Positions 1-11,415 of a DNA stretch of 64,000 nucleotides are shown here, piece by piece (the first letter of the stretch is position 1; every line of letters starts with the position of its first letter). Source of the stretch: Petaurus breviceps papuanus (Eukaryota; Chordata; Mammalia; Diprotodontia; Petauridae). The DNA lies in the NCBI GenBank assembly GCA_028583685.1, contig JAMXIF010000045.1:7156706-7220705 (forward strand). Direction: 5' to 3'. Under the pieces are notes generated by a model. The model did no database searches and was not told where the DNA came from. It worked only from the letters and a program-made list of their open reading frames with translations. A program made the translations under genes and the position numbers.

Positions 1-605
1 AGGGGGGAGGAGAGACAGAGAGAGGAGGGAAGGAGGGAGAGAGAGAGGAGAGACAGAAGGAGAGAGGAGAGACAGAGAGAAAGGAGAGAAAGAAGAGAGG
101 GAGGGAGGAAAAGGGAGAGAGAGAAGGGAGGAGAGAAAGTGGGGGAGAGACAGAGAGAGGGAGAGAAAGGAGAGAGAGAGAGGGAGAGGAGAGACAGTGG
201 GGGGGGAGAGAGACAGAGACAGAGGGAGAAAGGAGAGACAGAGGGGGAAGAGAAAGAGGAGAAAGAGAGGGGAGGAGAGACAGAGAGAGGAGAGAGAGAA
301 GAGAGGGAGGGAGAAAAAGGGAGAGAGAGGGGAGGAGAGAGAGTGGGGGAGAGAGGAGAGGGGAGGAGGAGAGACAGAGTGGGGGAGAGAGGAGAGGGGG
401 GGAGGAGAGACAGAGTGGGGGAGAGAGGAGAGGGGGAGAGGAGAGACAGAGTGGGGGAGAGAGGAGACTTATTTAGCCCTTCCTCAATTGGGGAGGGAGG
501 GGGGGAGAGGAGAGAGAGTGACAGACACAGAGGGAGAGAGGAGAGAGACAGAGACAGAGAAGGAGGTGGGAGAGACAGAAAGGAAGGAGGGGAGAGAGAA
601 GAATG
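1..605 (+). repeat. Polypurine low-complexity tract, GA/GGGAGA type
   Basis: Nearly uninterrupted A/G on the + strand with changing short units (gaga, ggga, gagacag). A short normal sequence at 470-490 breaks it. Open frames with Glu/Arg/Gly-only or Ser/Pro/Leu-only translations in it are artefacts of composition. Confidence 0.95.
341..468 (+). repeat. 36-bp tandem minisatellite, ~3.5 copies
   Basis: Units start at gagtggggga at 341, 377, 413 and 449, an exact 36-base period with very few differences, embedded in the larger purine tract. The last copy is partial. The near-identity suggests recent duplication. Confidence 0.85.
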
Positions 606-1687
606 TGGGGAGGGGGAGAGTATGGGCGGGCTCAGGGCTGGACTCAGAGAGGCCCACAGCTGGGAGGTTTGATGGGCCCTTAAGCGAGCCCAGGTTCCAG
701 CCGGGAGGCTCAGGAGAGCGGGGAGAGGGCAGAGACCAGAGGGGAATGGCAGCGTGAAGCTGGGAGGATAAAAGCTGAGAAGAAAGCCTTTGGTTTCCTG
801 GAGGGGAGATCCCTCCTTGGAGGGAGTGGGAGGGCTTGAGGCTGCCGAGGAGAGACCCCTTTCTAGACTGGGCTTCCCGCATCCTCCCCTGCACAGAGTG
901 AGCAGATTGGAGCGTGGGGGTCAGCTGGAATCAGAGGCACAGCCGGTCCTGAGTCTCAGTGGGACCAGAATATGCAGGCTGGGGAGAGGCTGGGGAGAGG
1001 CTGTGGGAGGTCAGGTAGCCGCCGGTGTGCCAGTGTGGGGACGCAGTCACCCACCCTAGTGTGCGACACCATGGCGTTACTCAGGCTCCTGACATTCACT
1101 TGGACCCTTTTCACAGCAGAGGGAGACCAGCCCTTGGTCTTGGGCTCTCTGGGCCTTAGTTTCCCCCAAGCCATTTGTTCTGGTAAATAACCGAATCCTG
1201 GGGCCTCCCATGAAGTGGGACTTGGCCTGTCTATCCTTCCGGGCCCTAGCCACCTCCTCCCCTTCCATTAAGGGCTTTGGGCATCAGAGAGGGCTTCCTG
1301 GAAGAGGTGGCCTTAGAGGATGAGCCAGAATTCAGTAGAGAAGGGGCACAGGGCAGTGCTTCTGAAGCCCAGGGGGAGAGAATGGCCATGGGGGGAGGGG
1401 GATCATCACTGGTAAAGGCCCAGGGCATATTTTAGGCAAGAAAGGGAGAGAAGTGAGAGGGAGGGGAGGTGACTTTAGTTGACTGAAAAAATAAAATGAT
1501 TTTAAAAGCTGAATAGAAATCAAGGAGGGGAAAGAAAGGTCATTTCTGATTGGGGACGGGTGAGAGAAGGCACCTTGAGGAAGGTGGCACTGGAGTGGGG
1601 ACCTTGAAGGAAGGGGGGGAGACATCAGGAGGTGGAGGGATGGCATGATGGGCATTATGGATATGGGGGCATGAGAAACCTTTGGAA
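606..1687. other. No gene seen; GC-rich unique-looking DNA
   Basis: This stretch lies between two purine tracts. No exon-like coding pattern, RNA gene or intact repeat was recognised. The short open frames differ in all six frames and show no family resemblance. Confidence 0.6.
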
Positions 1688-2085
1688 GCAGAGGAGAGAG
1701 AGAGAGAGATGGAGGGAGAAGAGGGAGGAAGAAGAGGAAGAGAGAGAGGAGAGGGGGGAGAGAAGCAGAGAAGAGAGGGAGGGAGAGGAGAGGGAGAGGG
1801 GGAGAGAGGGGAAGAGGGGGGAGGGAGAGAGATAGGAGAGAGAAAGAGAGGGAGGGAGAGAGGACAGAGGGGAGAGGAGAGAGGAGGAGAGAGGGAGGGA
1901 CGGAGAGAGAAGGAAAGAGGGGGACAGAGGAAAGGGAGGGAGAGAGGAGAGATGGGGAGGGGGAGAGAGGGAGGGAGAAGGAAAGCAAGAGAGAGACGGA
2001 GGAGAGAGAGGGAGAAGGGGGAGAGAAGGAGAGGGGGAGAGAGGAGAAAGAGAGAGAGGGAGAGAAAGAGGAGAGAGGCAGACAG
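1688..2085 (+). repeat. Polypurine low-complexity tract
   Basis: About 400 bases almost entirely of A and G (gagaggga-type words) with only isolated pyrimidines, a second copy of the composition seen at the window start. Confidence 0.95.
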
Positions 2086-2194
2086 ATAATGTCTGTGTGT
2101 CCAGGCTGCCTGGGCCCGACCTTGCTGAGATCCCTGGTTCTGCCGATGTAACCGTGGGTCGAGGGGTAGATGGTGCTGGAGGGGGTTGGAGTCT

Positions 2195-2480
2195 GGATTC
2201 CAGTCCCACCTCAGACCCTCGCTAGCTGTGTGACCCAGGCAAAAATCACCTGTTGTCCGTATGATGGGGTGATTGATGGCTTTCCTCATGAGGGTCTCAG
2301 GATCTGATGGCATTTGAGGTGATGGACAGAAGGGTTGGATTTGGAATCTGGAAGACCCGAATTCGAATTCTGACACTTACTAGCTGTGTGACTGTGGTCA
2401 AGTCATTTCAACCTCAGTTTCCTCCTCTGTAAAACAATAGCAGCTCCCTCATGGGGTCACTGAGGATCGAAGGAGATTTG
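2195..2480 (+). repeat. MIR/CORE-SINE fragments
   Basis: Two partial copies. One around 2210-2255 has tagctgtgtgacccaggca. A longer one at 2330-2480 has the order gaattctgacacttac, tagctgtgtgac, caagtcatttcaacctcag, tttcctcctctgtaaaa, the MIR tRNA-tail-to-core sequence in sense orientation. Confidence 0.8.
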
Positions 2481-3139
2481 TACAGGCCTCTGCAGACCTG
2501 GAATCTGTGGTCTTCCTCACCCTGCTTTGGGCCCTCTTTCCTGTCTACTTGGAGGGCGGCCAGAGGTGGGGTCTCCCCCCAGAGAGGTGGGGCCTCCCTG
2601 CTGTGGCAGAGGGCCCTCATATCCGGATCTCCCAGGCTGGCAGGGTGTCCTGCTCCCGTCTCACTGCCTTTTCTCAGCATCTCCTCGATGTTTCCTCCTA
2701 CACACCCCTGGGGCCCAGCTTCTGCTCCACCTGGAGGCAGGTGTATACCCCTGGAGGGGTGGGATGCCTACCTCCCTTGGACCTTGGCGCCCTGAAGGGG
2801 GGGACAGGAGACTGGCTCTGGGCTGGGCTCCCCAGCACTCTATCTCCCAGCCTTGGTTTTCTAATGGGCAAGATGGGGACAATAATCTTTATACACTTGA
2901 CCTCATATCTTGGCTGGGAAGAAAGGGCTTTGTCCAACTTGAAGTGCTAGCATGGTGAGAGGGCCTAGGACTTGTCTCCGTGTCTTTAAGCCAGTTGGAC
3001 TTTTGTGTGAGAGGCTGGGGGAGAGAAATGGGAGGCCCCCACTCTGAAGTCTGCTCTAAGGCCCGGGCCAGCCCTGGCGTTCTGTTCTAAGCATCCTCTC
3101 AACCCTGACGTTGAATGACTTTATGAATGTTTTTCTTCA
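2481..3139. other. No gene or clear repeat recognised
   Basis: GC-rich, non-repetitive to the eye. Overlapping open frames on both strands lack recognisable domains and splice logic. Confidence 0.5.
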
Positions 3140-3224
3140 GTTTTTTTAAACTACTTGAGGACAGGAACTACCATGTCTTATTAAGTTTTGTATTTCCCTT
3201 AGCACCTAGCTAGCAGATGTGTTG
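3140..3224 (-). repeat. L2-like 3' end
   Basis: Contains the antisense L2 tail wording: cttgaggacaggaacta, ttgtatttcccttagcacc. A short fossil directly before the next purine tract. Confidence 0.5.
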
Positions 3225-3640
3225 CTAGTGATAGGGAGGGAGGGAGGAAAGAGGGAAAGAAGGAAAGAAGGGAGGAAAGGAAGACAGGAGGGAGGGAGAG
3301 AGGAAGGAAAGAAAGGAGAGAAGGAGAAAGGAGGAAAGAAAGGGAGGGAGGAAGGAAAGAAAGAAAGAACAGAGGGAGGAAGGAAGGAAGGGAGGAAAGG
3401 GAGGAAGGAAGGAAGGAGGGGAGGGAGGAAGGAGAGAAGGAGGAAGGAGGAAAAGGAGGAAAGAAAGAAGGGAGGGAGGAAGGAAAGAAAGAAGGGAGGG
3501 AGGGAAAAAGAAAGACAAGGAGGGAGAGAGGAAGGAAGGAAAGAAAGAAGAGAGGGAGGAAGGAAGAAAAGGAGAAAGGAAAGAAGGAAGGAAGGAAAGA
3601 AGGGAGGGAGGAAGGGAGGAAAGAAAGAAAGAAGGGAAGG
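3225..3640 (+). repeat. Polypurine GGAA/GGGA microsatellite block
   Basis: Over 400 bases of interrupted ggaa, aaag and gggag units, almost pyrimidine-free. Many ggaa words form potential ETS-type clusters, but the simplest reading is an expanded tetranucleotide repeat. Confidence 0.95.
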
Positions 3641-3889
3641 GTGGGTGCATGGCCTCAGGACCAGGGTTTCCTGCTCCTGCTCCTCGACATCCTCTGGCGA
3701 CAAGGATGTCCCTGGCCTGTGGCCCCAGGAGCCCCTGGGTCACCTCTGCCCTCCAGGGCTCTCCCCTGGGGAGAAGCTGCCATGCTTCTACTGCCTGACT
3801 CACCATTGCGCCACAGAGCACAGTTGATTTGAAGGGACCTTTAATGGTCGCTTAGTCCAGAACAGAGAGAATCCTTGAGACTGGCTGTG

Positions 3890-4155
3890 CCTTAATGATC
3901 ACACCTGACGTTTCTACGACATCTTAAGCCTTGTAGGTTAAGGCTTTATCCCCATTCCACAGATGAGGAAACTGAGGCTCAGGCTTTGCTGTTGGCTGGT
4001 GGTCCAAGAGCTTATACCCAACCTGGGAAGCAGGCGCTGTTATTATCCCCATTTTGCAGGTGAGGAAACTGAGGCAGGCAGCGGTTCCGGTGACTTGGTC
4101 GGGGTTCCACAGCTAGGATTTGAACCCAGCTCTCTCCCAACCCCGGCTCTCGTGT
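3890..4155 (-). repeat. Two MIR copies in antisense orientation
   Basis: The antisense MIR core (cagatgaggaaactgaggc) occurs at about 3959-3978 and again as caggtgaggaaactgaggc near 4057-4076, the latter followed by ccacagctaggatttgaacc. The two cores sit 98 bases apart, suggesting two adjacent insertions. Confidence 0.8.
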
Positions 4156-4539
4156 GCTTTCCATAGTACTACAGGCCACCCTGATGGGGGCAGATGAGGC
4201 CCAGTGGGCAAGCTCTGTGCGTGTGGGCCTGGACCAGCCCCTGGGGCCTCCCGGGTTTTTCCTTTGGAAGTGGCCCCAGCTGTGGTCAAGCTAGCCCTGG
4301 GCTCTGCTCCTCAGAGCAGGAGAGTGCCTTCAAGGCCTCTTTGTACAGAGGAGGAAACTGAGGCCTGGGGAGGGGAATCCCCGGGCCAGAGGCCACTGGG
4401 CAGATAGGGGTCAGGGCAGAATTGGGTCCAGGCGCCCCAGAAGGAGGAGCTGCCCCTGCCCCCGCGTCCCAGAGGCTGCCAGGCAGGGGGGTGGCTGTGT
4501 GGAACCGCCAACCACTTGTTCTCCGTTCTCCCCCCCTTA

Positions 4540-5400
4540 GCATGTTCACTCGGGGCTCACACGCGTCCACACGCGCGCACACACGCACACACACGCACGC
4601 TTCCCCTTCCTCCCCAGCAGCTTGCTAAGCCTGCCATTCCCCATGTTTCGCTTCCCACCGTGTGCTCGCTGGCAGGCGGACGGGGGCCCGGACCCCGGCC
4701 TCCCGCGCCTCCTCCAGCCTGCGGCCGGGTCCCGGCTGGGCAGCCAGGTGTGATGTCACGGCCGGGGGCCTTGTGACTTCACTTGCAGACTCGGGCAGGA
4801 GGAGCAGAGAGGAGCCTGAGCAGGGAGCCCCCCTCCCCCACGGCTGGATCCGGATCCGAGGGGCCCGGGCCGGAGGGGCTGGCCAGGATGCTGCCGGCAA
4901 GGTAAAGGGCTCCATTTAGGGACGCTGCTTTTGCTCAAAGTTTTCTCTTGTGTGAGGAGCACAGTCCTGGCTGTGGCGGTGGCTGCGGGTGGGCACAGAT
5001 GGCCCCCTGGGCTGCTGCCACCGGGCAGCCCCCTGGGCCGGGCCGGGGGCGGGGGGCCAGGGGCGCAGCTGGCCCCCCGCGGGGCGACTCTGCCAGCCCC
5101 TCGCCTCTGGCCCCTTTCAAAGGCCCCAGCTGCCGCCTGGCTGGCTGATATAAAGGGGGGCAGTGCCGGGGAGGCGGGCACAGGCAGGGGCATGGACAGG
5201 GGCGGGCTCAGGTTCACGGTGGTGCCCAGGAGAGGAGGAGAGACGGGCTGGGGGCTCGGCTTGGAGCCCTGCCGTGCCGCCCCTGTGGCAGGAGCGCCAA
5301 GGGCAGGGCCTGGGGTCAGCTTCCCAGGCGGTGGCGGCAGCAGCAGCCAGGCAATCCTTTTAATTCTTTCCATCAGAAGCCAGTACAATACAGTGTGGTT
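4540..5400 (+). promoter_or_regulatory. CpG-rich promoter-like region upstream of TCF20
   Basis: A CpG-rich segment with a CRE-like tgatgtca (4751-4758), a related gtgacttcac (4773-4782), a good splice-donor match aag|gtaaag at 4902, and farther on a TATAAA (5149-5154) followed by a GC-rich purine stretch. It could be an alternative upstream TCF20 promoter/exon or a promoter of a noncoding RNA. No coding frame of recognisable family was found. Support is motif-based only. Confidence 0.35.
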
Positions 5401-5960
5401 TCAGGCAGATACCAAATTGCTAAGTGTTTGGAGGGAGGGGAAGGAGGGTCTGCAGCGTCCTCGCTGCTCCCCCCTCCCCAGCAGCTCTTCCCATCCCCCG
5501 TCTTTGGGGGTATTTATTAGTGGAGACTTGGGACAAAGAAGGGGCCTGGGGGGGGGGGGAAGCTGTGAGTTTTCTGGTCTGGGATCCAAAGGGGTGAAGA
5601 AGGGAAAAGCTCAGAGCGAGGGCTGTGTTCATTCAGCCTGTCGAGGGAGCCTTCATTTTGCATTAGACTGTGTGTGTCTGTAGGTGGGAGGAGGGAAGGA
5701 GCAGGAGAATGACAAGGAGGGATGGATGGATGACATTGTGTTGTCTCTCTCTGCGCTCAGCGCAAATTGGGGAGGGGGAGCCCGGCTCGGAACAATCGGG
5801 GGCCCTGGGACAAAGCGCCCCCGGCTGTGCTTCCTGGGGGGTGGGGGGAGAGGTAGCCGCTGAGAGAAGCTGCTGGGCCCCCCTCCCTTCCCGGTTTGCT
5901 TTGGCCTTTTCATCATTTATTTTTACAGTGAAATGCAGGAGACAGACAGGCAGGCGGGCT
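5340..5960. promoter_or_regulatory. Non-repetitive AT-rich islands in GC-rich DNA; possible conserved noncoding element
   Basis: Blocks of moderate AT content with no repeat signature lie in otherwise GC-rich sequence: around 5358-5425, 5505-5545, and 5890-5945 next to a catcatttatttttacag stretch. They carry acaaag-type SOX/TCF words near 5528 and 5810 and an acaat word near 5790. This texture is typical of deeply conserved regulatory DNA, but conservation cannot be tested here. Confidence 0.3.
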
Positions 5961-6930
5961 CAGGGTGGCAGAGTCCTCCCCCCTCCTCACTCTGCAGCTC
6001 TGCCATGAGCCCTCGGCCCCAACCTGCCCACTCCCCTTTCCCCTGGCCCTGGCAGCTCACCCTTCACCGACGTGGGACTGAGGAGATCTCAGGGGGTGGC
6101 ACCCCCGCAGGACTCCCGTCTCAGGGGTGATCCAGAGAGCCCTTTGCAGGGCTAGCCCTGGGGGCCCCAGCTGCTGCCCCCCTCTCCCCAGACCCCTCCT
6201 CTGGGTCACCCTCTGTGCAGCCCTAAGCCCCCCCACGTGGCCCTCCTAGCTCTGATTCTGGGATTCTGTAATGGTGGATAATGCCTAGTGGTAACAAAGA
6301 CCAGCCCCCAGCCCCCAGCCCCCAGCCCCAACTTGTCTCCTCGGGCCCTGGGACTTGGGTGCAATTCCTGGTCCACAGCCAGAGTCTCTGTGCAGAACCA
6401 GCCAGGCCCCTGAGCCTTGTCTGGCCAGTCACAGGGGGCCCCTTGTGTCAGGCTCCCTCTCGCGTCCCCCGCCTCCTGTTGTGACTGTTTCCGTGCTCTG
6501 GCAGCTCCGCCGCCTTCTTCCCTCACCCTGGAATCCCCATCTGGCCGACCCCTTCGCGGAGAGGCTCCAAGCTCAGGAAACCCTGCTTCTTACTCACTGG
6601 CGGCACTCCTCCCTGGACTCCCTCCCAAGTGGCACCTTCTTGGAGTGCAGTGAGCTGCAGGGGTGGGCCTCCTGCCCCCAGCCCTGTGCAGCGGGGCTCA
6701 CCACTGCCAGCTGGGGTGGCAGCCAGGCCGGGGACAGCTGCCACCTTCTCAGCCTGGCTGGGGCTCCTGCCACCCTGGAGGGCAGAGCCCTGGTGAGAGC
6801 CGACGGGAGTCGGGGGAGGCGGGGGCATGCCCTCTGCACCCTGGGGCTTCACACACAGACTGGGAAATCCTCCGGCTCCAGGGCCTCCCAGGCCCAGGTC
6901 ATCTTTGGGGCCCCAAAGGGGCAAGGAGGC
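5961..6930. other. No gene seen; GC-rich DNA
   Basis: Several overlapping open frames on both strands have Pro/Gly/Ala/Leu-rich composition expected of GC-rich noncoding DNA. A short (cccccag)n run occurs at about 6301-6330. No recognisable exon. Confidence 0.5.
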
Positions 6931-6934
6931 AGGC

Positions 6935-7179
6935 CAGCATACATGCACGCCACACACATGTGTGTGCACACACATGTATTAACACTCTCACAACATCTAT
7001 ACACACCACATGCAGGTTAAACCACATTCACACAATATACATTAACACATAATACACACCTTAGTGCATGCATGTGCACACCCAGACACACATGCATGCA
7101 CAATACATATTAATGCTCACACAACATATGCACATGTTAGCAACACATTAACACAATACTATACACATTAGCACACACT

Positions 7180-7211
<32 letters not shown>
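6935..7211 (+). repeat. CA-rich tract grading into (AC)n
   Basis: Begins with irregular acacac/acatg/attaacac words and ends in a pure (ac) run at about 7185-7211. It looks like a degenerated long CA microsatellite with a younger pure end. Confidence 0.85.
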
Positions 7212-7214
<3 letters not shown>

Positions 7215-8045
7215 CCATCTGAAGCATCCCCCTCCCAGCTGTACTGGGCGGCCCGTGGACCTCAGCTTCCATCTCCAATCTTTTGATTTGTCACAGGGAC
7301 AGACTGTGGCCCTGGGGGGGGCGGGGGGCCAGAGGGAGGCAGCTCAGTTCCCTGATTGTGCCCAGGGTGGACTAAGTCTTCACCTCCTGGGGCTCTTCCC
7401 ATCTCTCAGATTCTGTGACTTTACAGAGAAGGAAGCGGGCGGGGGAAGGAAGTGAATCCCATGCTAGGAAAGGGCAGTGCAGGCTCCTGGCCGTCCTGTG
7501 CCAAGGTCCAGCCATCCCAGACGGGGCCGGGAAGAGGGATGGAGGCCAGTGGGTTAGGACTGGAGGATTTGCAGTGTCATGACCTGAGCTGATGGGCAGG
7601 CCTGAAACAAATGGCTTAACTCTTATGACCGGCTCCCGCAGTGGCTCAGGCCACCTTTTTATTCACTAATGGCTCAGGTCTCTGGTGTGGGAGGGAACTG
7701 ACCAGGGGTAGAGAGGACATTCATATACAGCCAGCTTTGACACTTGGCATGAGGATGCCCTCAGCTCGGGGACCTGGGGCCTCCTTTTCCTCCCCTCTAT
7801 GGGTTTGGACGAGGCTGTCTTGGGGTCCCTGCCGGCCTGGTGACCAGGCCGTGTGAAGCCTGGGGGAAGGAGCTGAGGTATGGGAGAGAAGAATCTGGGT
7901 TCCTTCAGTGAATGAGGAGCTGGCATGGGAAGGGGGAGCAGAGGACCGAGCCAGAAGCACTGAGTTTTGGGGATGGGTCCAAGAGGCAGATTACAGTTCA
8001 ATGGGAGGAAAAACTTCTTAATTATTGCCATAGGTCAGAGAACTG
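7212..8045. other. No gene or clear repeat recognised
   Basis: Contains a G run near 7313-7328; otherwise mixed sequence without coding or repeat signature. Confidence 0.45.
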
Positions 8046-8049
8046 AGTT

Positions 8050-8265
8050 GTAGGGGACCTCTGGGGCCCACAGGTCTAATCCTCTCATTTTACAGATGGG
8101 GAAACTGAGGCCCAGGGAGAGGAAGTGACCAACTTAAGGACTTCAGGGAGGTGGAAGAGATTTCAGAGGCCTCTGGTCCAACCTTCCCATCTCAGAGACA
8201 GGGAACTGAGGCCCAGCTGGCAAGTATCCGAGGTGGGATTCGAACCCATCTCTTTCTGTCTCCCA
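8050..8265 (-). repeat. Two MIR copies, antisense
   Basis: Antisense core at 8088-8115 (tacagatggggaaactgagg), and a second copy at 8185-8260 with gggaactgaggcccag and gtgggattcgaaccc. Old and diverged. Confidence 0.75.
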
Positions 8266-8529
8266 ATTTTAAGTATTTGGAAGCCACTTGGGGAGATTGG
8301 AGCCCCTTCTTTGAGAGAGCACTGTTCTAGGGAAGAAGAGGTGCCAGCATCCCAGCTTGGAGGGGACGGAGAAGAGTTAACACAAGTCATGAACTGGCAT
8401 CTGCCTCCTGCACTGTGACTGAAGTCTCCCTGGGCTCCCCAGAGGAGGGTCTTAAGAACCTTCATGCCGACTTCTGCTTTTGGCTGCTCCCCGTCTGGGA
8501 GGTGTCAGAGGGTGGGGATGCGAATCCTG

Positions 8530-9020
8530 CTTTGGACAGGTCCCTCTGGGCCTCAGTTTCCCTATCTGTAAAGTAAAGGGGTGGGCTGGAGGACCTCTAA
8601 GGGTTTCTCCTGCTCCAGACCGCTGATCCCATTCTTCTTTAAAATGGGCAGGAATAGATGTGACTGTGTGATCTGAAGCCCAGAGCCCAGCTCTGGCTCT
8701 GCCAGGGAGGGCCCAGAGAAGCAGAATCCAGACTCCTTAGTCTAAGAACCCCTCCCCCCTCGCCACACCCATTCAGGAAGTTCCAGAGGCTTGGCCCCCC
8801 TTCCTTCCGTGATGTCTGCATGTCATATTTCAGGGCCGAGCATGAGCATAGCCAGTGCAGGACCGCAGAGCAAAGCCGAGACCTTTCACCTTTGGGCCCG
8901 AGTTTGCCCATCTGTGAAATGGAGATGCTTGCAGGAGAAGCAGAGCTAGAAGGAGCCCCTGGGACCACCCAGACCAGCCCATTCATTTTACAGAGGGGAA
9001 ACTGAGGCCCTGGGCAGCAA
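8530..9020. repeat. Scattered MIR fragments, both orientations
   Basis: A sense fragment at 8540-8600 (ggcctcagtttccctatctg), a sense fragment near 8895-8925 (gtttgcccatctgtgaaatg) and an antisense core near 8985-9015 (ttacagaggggaaactgagg). Confidence 0.6.
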
Positions 9021-10345
9021 GGCTTGAGTCTGGGCTGTCCATAACCCCCGTTACGTGGGGCTGATAAGGCTGCAGCAGCCCCGTGGCTTTGCCAGTATTG
9101 CAAGGGGAAAGGCAGTGTGGCGTGATGGGAGGGGCCGGGCCAGGCCCCCCCCACACACACACACAGGGGCAAAGGCATCCTGTCCTGGACGCCTGCTGGA
9201 TGGAGCCCTTGGTGAAGCTGCCGCATCTCTCATGGTCCCACTGTCCTCTGCCACGCTGGGGGTGGAAGGCGTGTTTGCTGTCCTGGGTGGTGAGAGGGCA
9301 TATACGTGGAGGGTGGCCGGGGCCGGCTCTTAGTACTGCTGGTCACTCAGGCAGTGAACAGGCAACCAGCACTGGATTTACTGTAGTATCAGTATGATTA
9401 TCCTTCCCAGCTCTGACATTCCCTGTTCTCAGGCCCCTCCCGGCCCTGACGTGCCCTATTCTAAGCTCCCTCCCAGCCCTGCCATTCTGTGTTCCAAGGG
9501 CCCTCCCCCCTTTCCCATTGCCCAGGTCTCCCTGAAGGCAGACATATCCCCTTTCTCCACACTGGGGAAGGTTTTGCTACCCTTTCTGTCTTGGGCCTGG
9601 GAATGAGGCCGACATCAGCAGACAGGCAGGCCGGGCTGGGGCTTTTGTCCTGATGTCTCTGGTCCTCTCCCTGCCTGCCAGGGACCAAGGCTGAGATTCT
9701 GGATTCTCACAGAGGTGGCGGGGAGGTTGGCCCTTGGTGGCAGCTCCCCACCCCCCAGGACGGCCCAGAGTGACTTAGCAGCTGTTTGCACTGGCCCCAG
9801 ATGGGGGAGGGGCCCCAAGTCCAGCCTGCTCCCCACGGCCTCCCCTTGCATTAGGTACTGACGAGGACTCCGGAGACCTGCTTCCCTCTTTCTGGTATCC
9901 AAGTCAGATTTAGAACCTGTGCCTCCCGGGTCTTTGTTCTTGGGCTTTGCTATGTATGACCTGGGCCACTGTGCAACGTTGGTCTGGTCACTTCCCTCCA
10001 TGGATCTGTAAAATGAAGGGCTTGGACGGGCTGTCTGCCTTGTAGCTTTCAGCCCCATGGGGCTGCCAGCACTGAAGTGATGGGCATTTGGGGGGCTCCT
10101 GGGAGCCCCTGATAACTCTGATGGGGCCACAGTGTGCCTCCTTAGAAATCCTTGGTGTTTTCATTTTTGTATTTAAAACCATGATTCTGAGAAGGACTTT
10201 ACCAGAGGGTGAGGCTGAGGTGATGGTGTCCATGATACCCCAAATTACAACGTCCTTGTCGAAGAGACCTCATTGGTAGCTACAGGGAGCATTGACAGGT
10301 GTGCTCTGCCAGTGGTCTCCCCCATGATGAGAATGGTGAGGGTGG
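9021..10345. other. Intergenic DNA with one MIR-like fragment
   Basis: A weak sense MIR at 9935-10060 (tatgacctgggccactgtg followed by tggatctgtaaaatgaagg). An (ac) run lies at about 9150-9165. A loose tandem of gccctgacatt/ttcc phrases occupies 9405-9500. No gene was recognised. Confidence 0.45.
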
Positions 10346-10349
10346 GAGG

Positions 10350-10525
10350 GGTAGGTCAGAGAGAGAGAGGAGACGGGGTGGGGGGGGGGAGAGAGAAGGA
10401 GAGGGAGACAGAAGAAAGGGGGGAGAGAGAAGAGGGGGAGGAGAGGGAGACAGAGAGAAGGAGAGGGAGAAAGATACAGAGATAGAGAGACACAGAGAGA
10501 AAAGAAAGGGAGAGAGAGAGAAGGT
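10350..10525 (+). repeat. Polypurine GA tract
   Basis: A fourth A/G-only block, smaller than the others, with gagaga, gggaga and acagag words. Confidence 0.9.
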
Positions 10526-11039
10526 GGGGAGCCCGAGCCCCTAGTGTTGCCGAGGCAATGGTACCCCTCACCCACAGCACATCTCCCAAGCAAGGCCAGG
10601 GCGGGCCATCCATCAGTGTGACAGCTGGAAGCAGAGGCAGTGACCTGAAGGTAAAAAAAAATCTCCATGTCTAATCCCCAATTTCCCTGGGCCCCCAGAA
10701 AAGGGCAGAGGCATTTGCAGTGAAGGAGAGCTAGGCTGTGCTGGCAGGGTCCCTGGCACCCTGGAAAGGGCCTTGGGCTCCTCCGGCCATGCTGGCCCTC
10801 CCAGAGTGCCCTGGGCTGGAGCCCCTTCCTCGAGGGGGCCCCTCCCATCCTCAGCAAGCTTTCCTGGCTGCAGGCCTTACTTGGCCTCCTCACCTCTCTT
10901 CTGGCTCTGCCCACCTAAGCCCAGCAGAGCGAGGCTGAGCCCCCGGCCTGGGCTGTCCCTTCCTGTCCTGCAGGGCAGCCATCAGGGCTCTCCTTTGGCA
11001 TGACCTTGAGGCTCATTGACCCACACTGGCCTCTCAGTC
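10526..11039. other. No gene seen
   Basis: GC-rich mixed sequence; an a-run at about 10653-10661. Nothing supportable. Confidence 0.45.
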
Positions 11040-11415
11040 CAGCCCTGGGTTTCAGACACAACCTGGCTAACAAGTTTCTCTGCCTCTGTTTCCTCATCTG
11101 TGAAATGGGGAGAAGACTCATTGCAGCCTCCTTCAAGCACTCAAGACATGTTTGTGTGCTTTTTGCTTTCCAGTTTTACTCTTTTGAAATGCTTTGGGTT
11201 CAAAAAGGGAGGTCAGCCCTGGTCCAGTGCAGTTTAGCAATTTTGCATTGTAACAGGGACTTTATGTTACCTGATGTTTGGGGAACAGAATGCTGGTAAG
11301 GACCCCTTGAGCCAGGCCTGGCTCAGACATGTTCTAGCTGTGTGACCCTGGGCAAGTCACTGGCCTCATCTATAAAAGGAGGGGGTTGGGCTGGATGGCC
11401 TTCTGTTCAGTTATG
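11040..11415 (+). repeat. MIR-related fragments, sense
   Basis: ctctgtttcctcatctgtg at about 11084-11102, then a better copy at 11310-11410 with ttctagctgtgtgaccctg and ggcaagtcactggcctcat, ending in gggttgggctggatggcc. Confidence 0.75.

Noticed and set aside
139-757. Long Glu/Arg/Gly open frames in the first purine tract
   Set aside because: Composition artefact of A/G-only repeats, which rarely form stop codons in some frames; no family, no splice or start context.
1332-2376. Minus-strand Ser/Pro/Leu-rich open frames up to 278 codons
   Set aside because: Reverse complement of a polypurine tract; the protein-like length is due to low complexity.
3206-3827. Open frames of ~200 codons on both strands
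   Set aside because: GGAA-type microsatellite; both strands are open at once, the signature of simple repeats.
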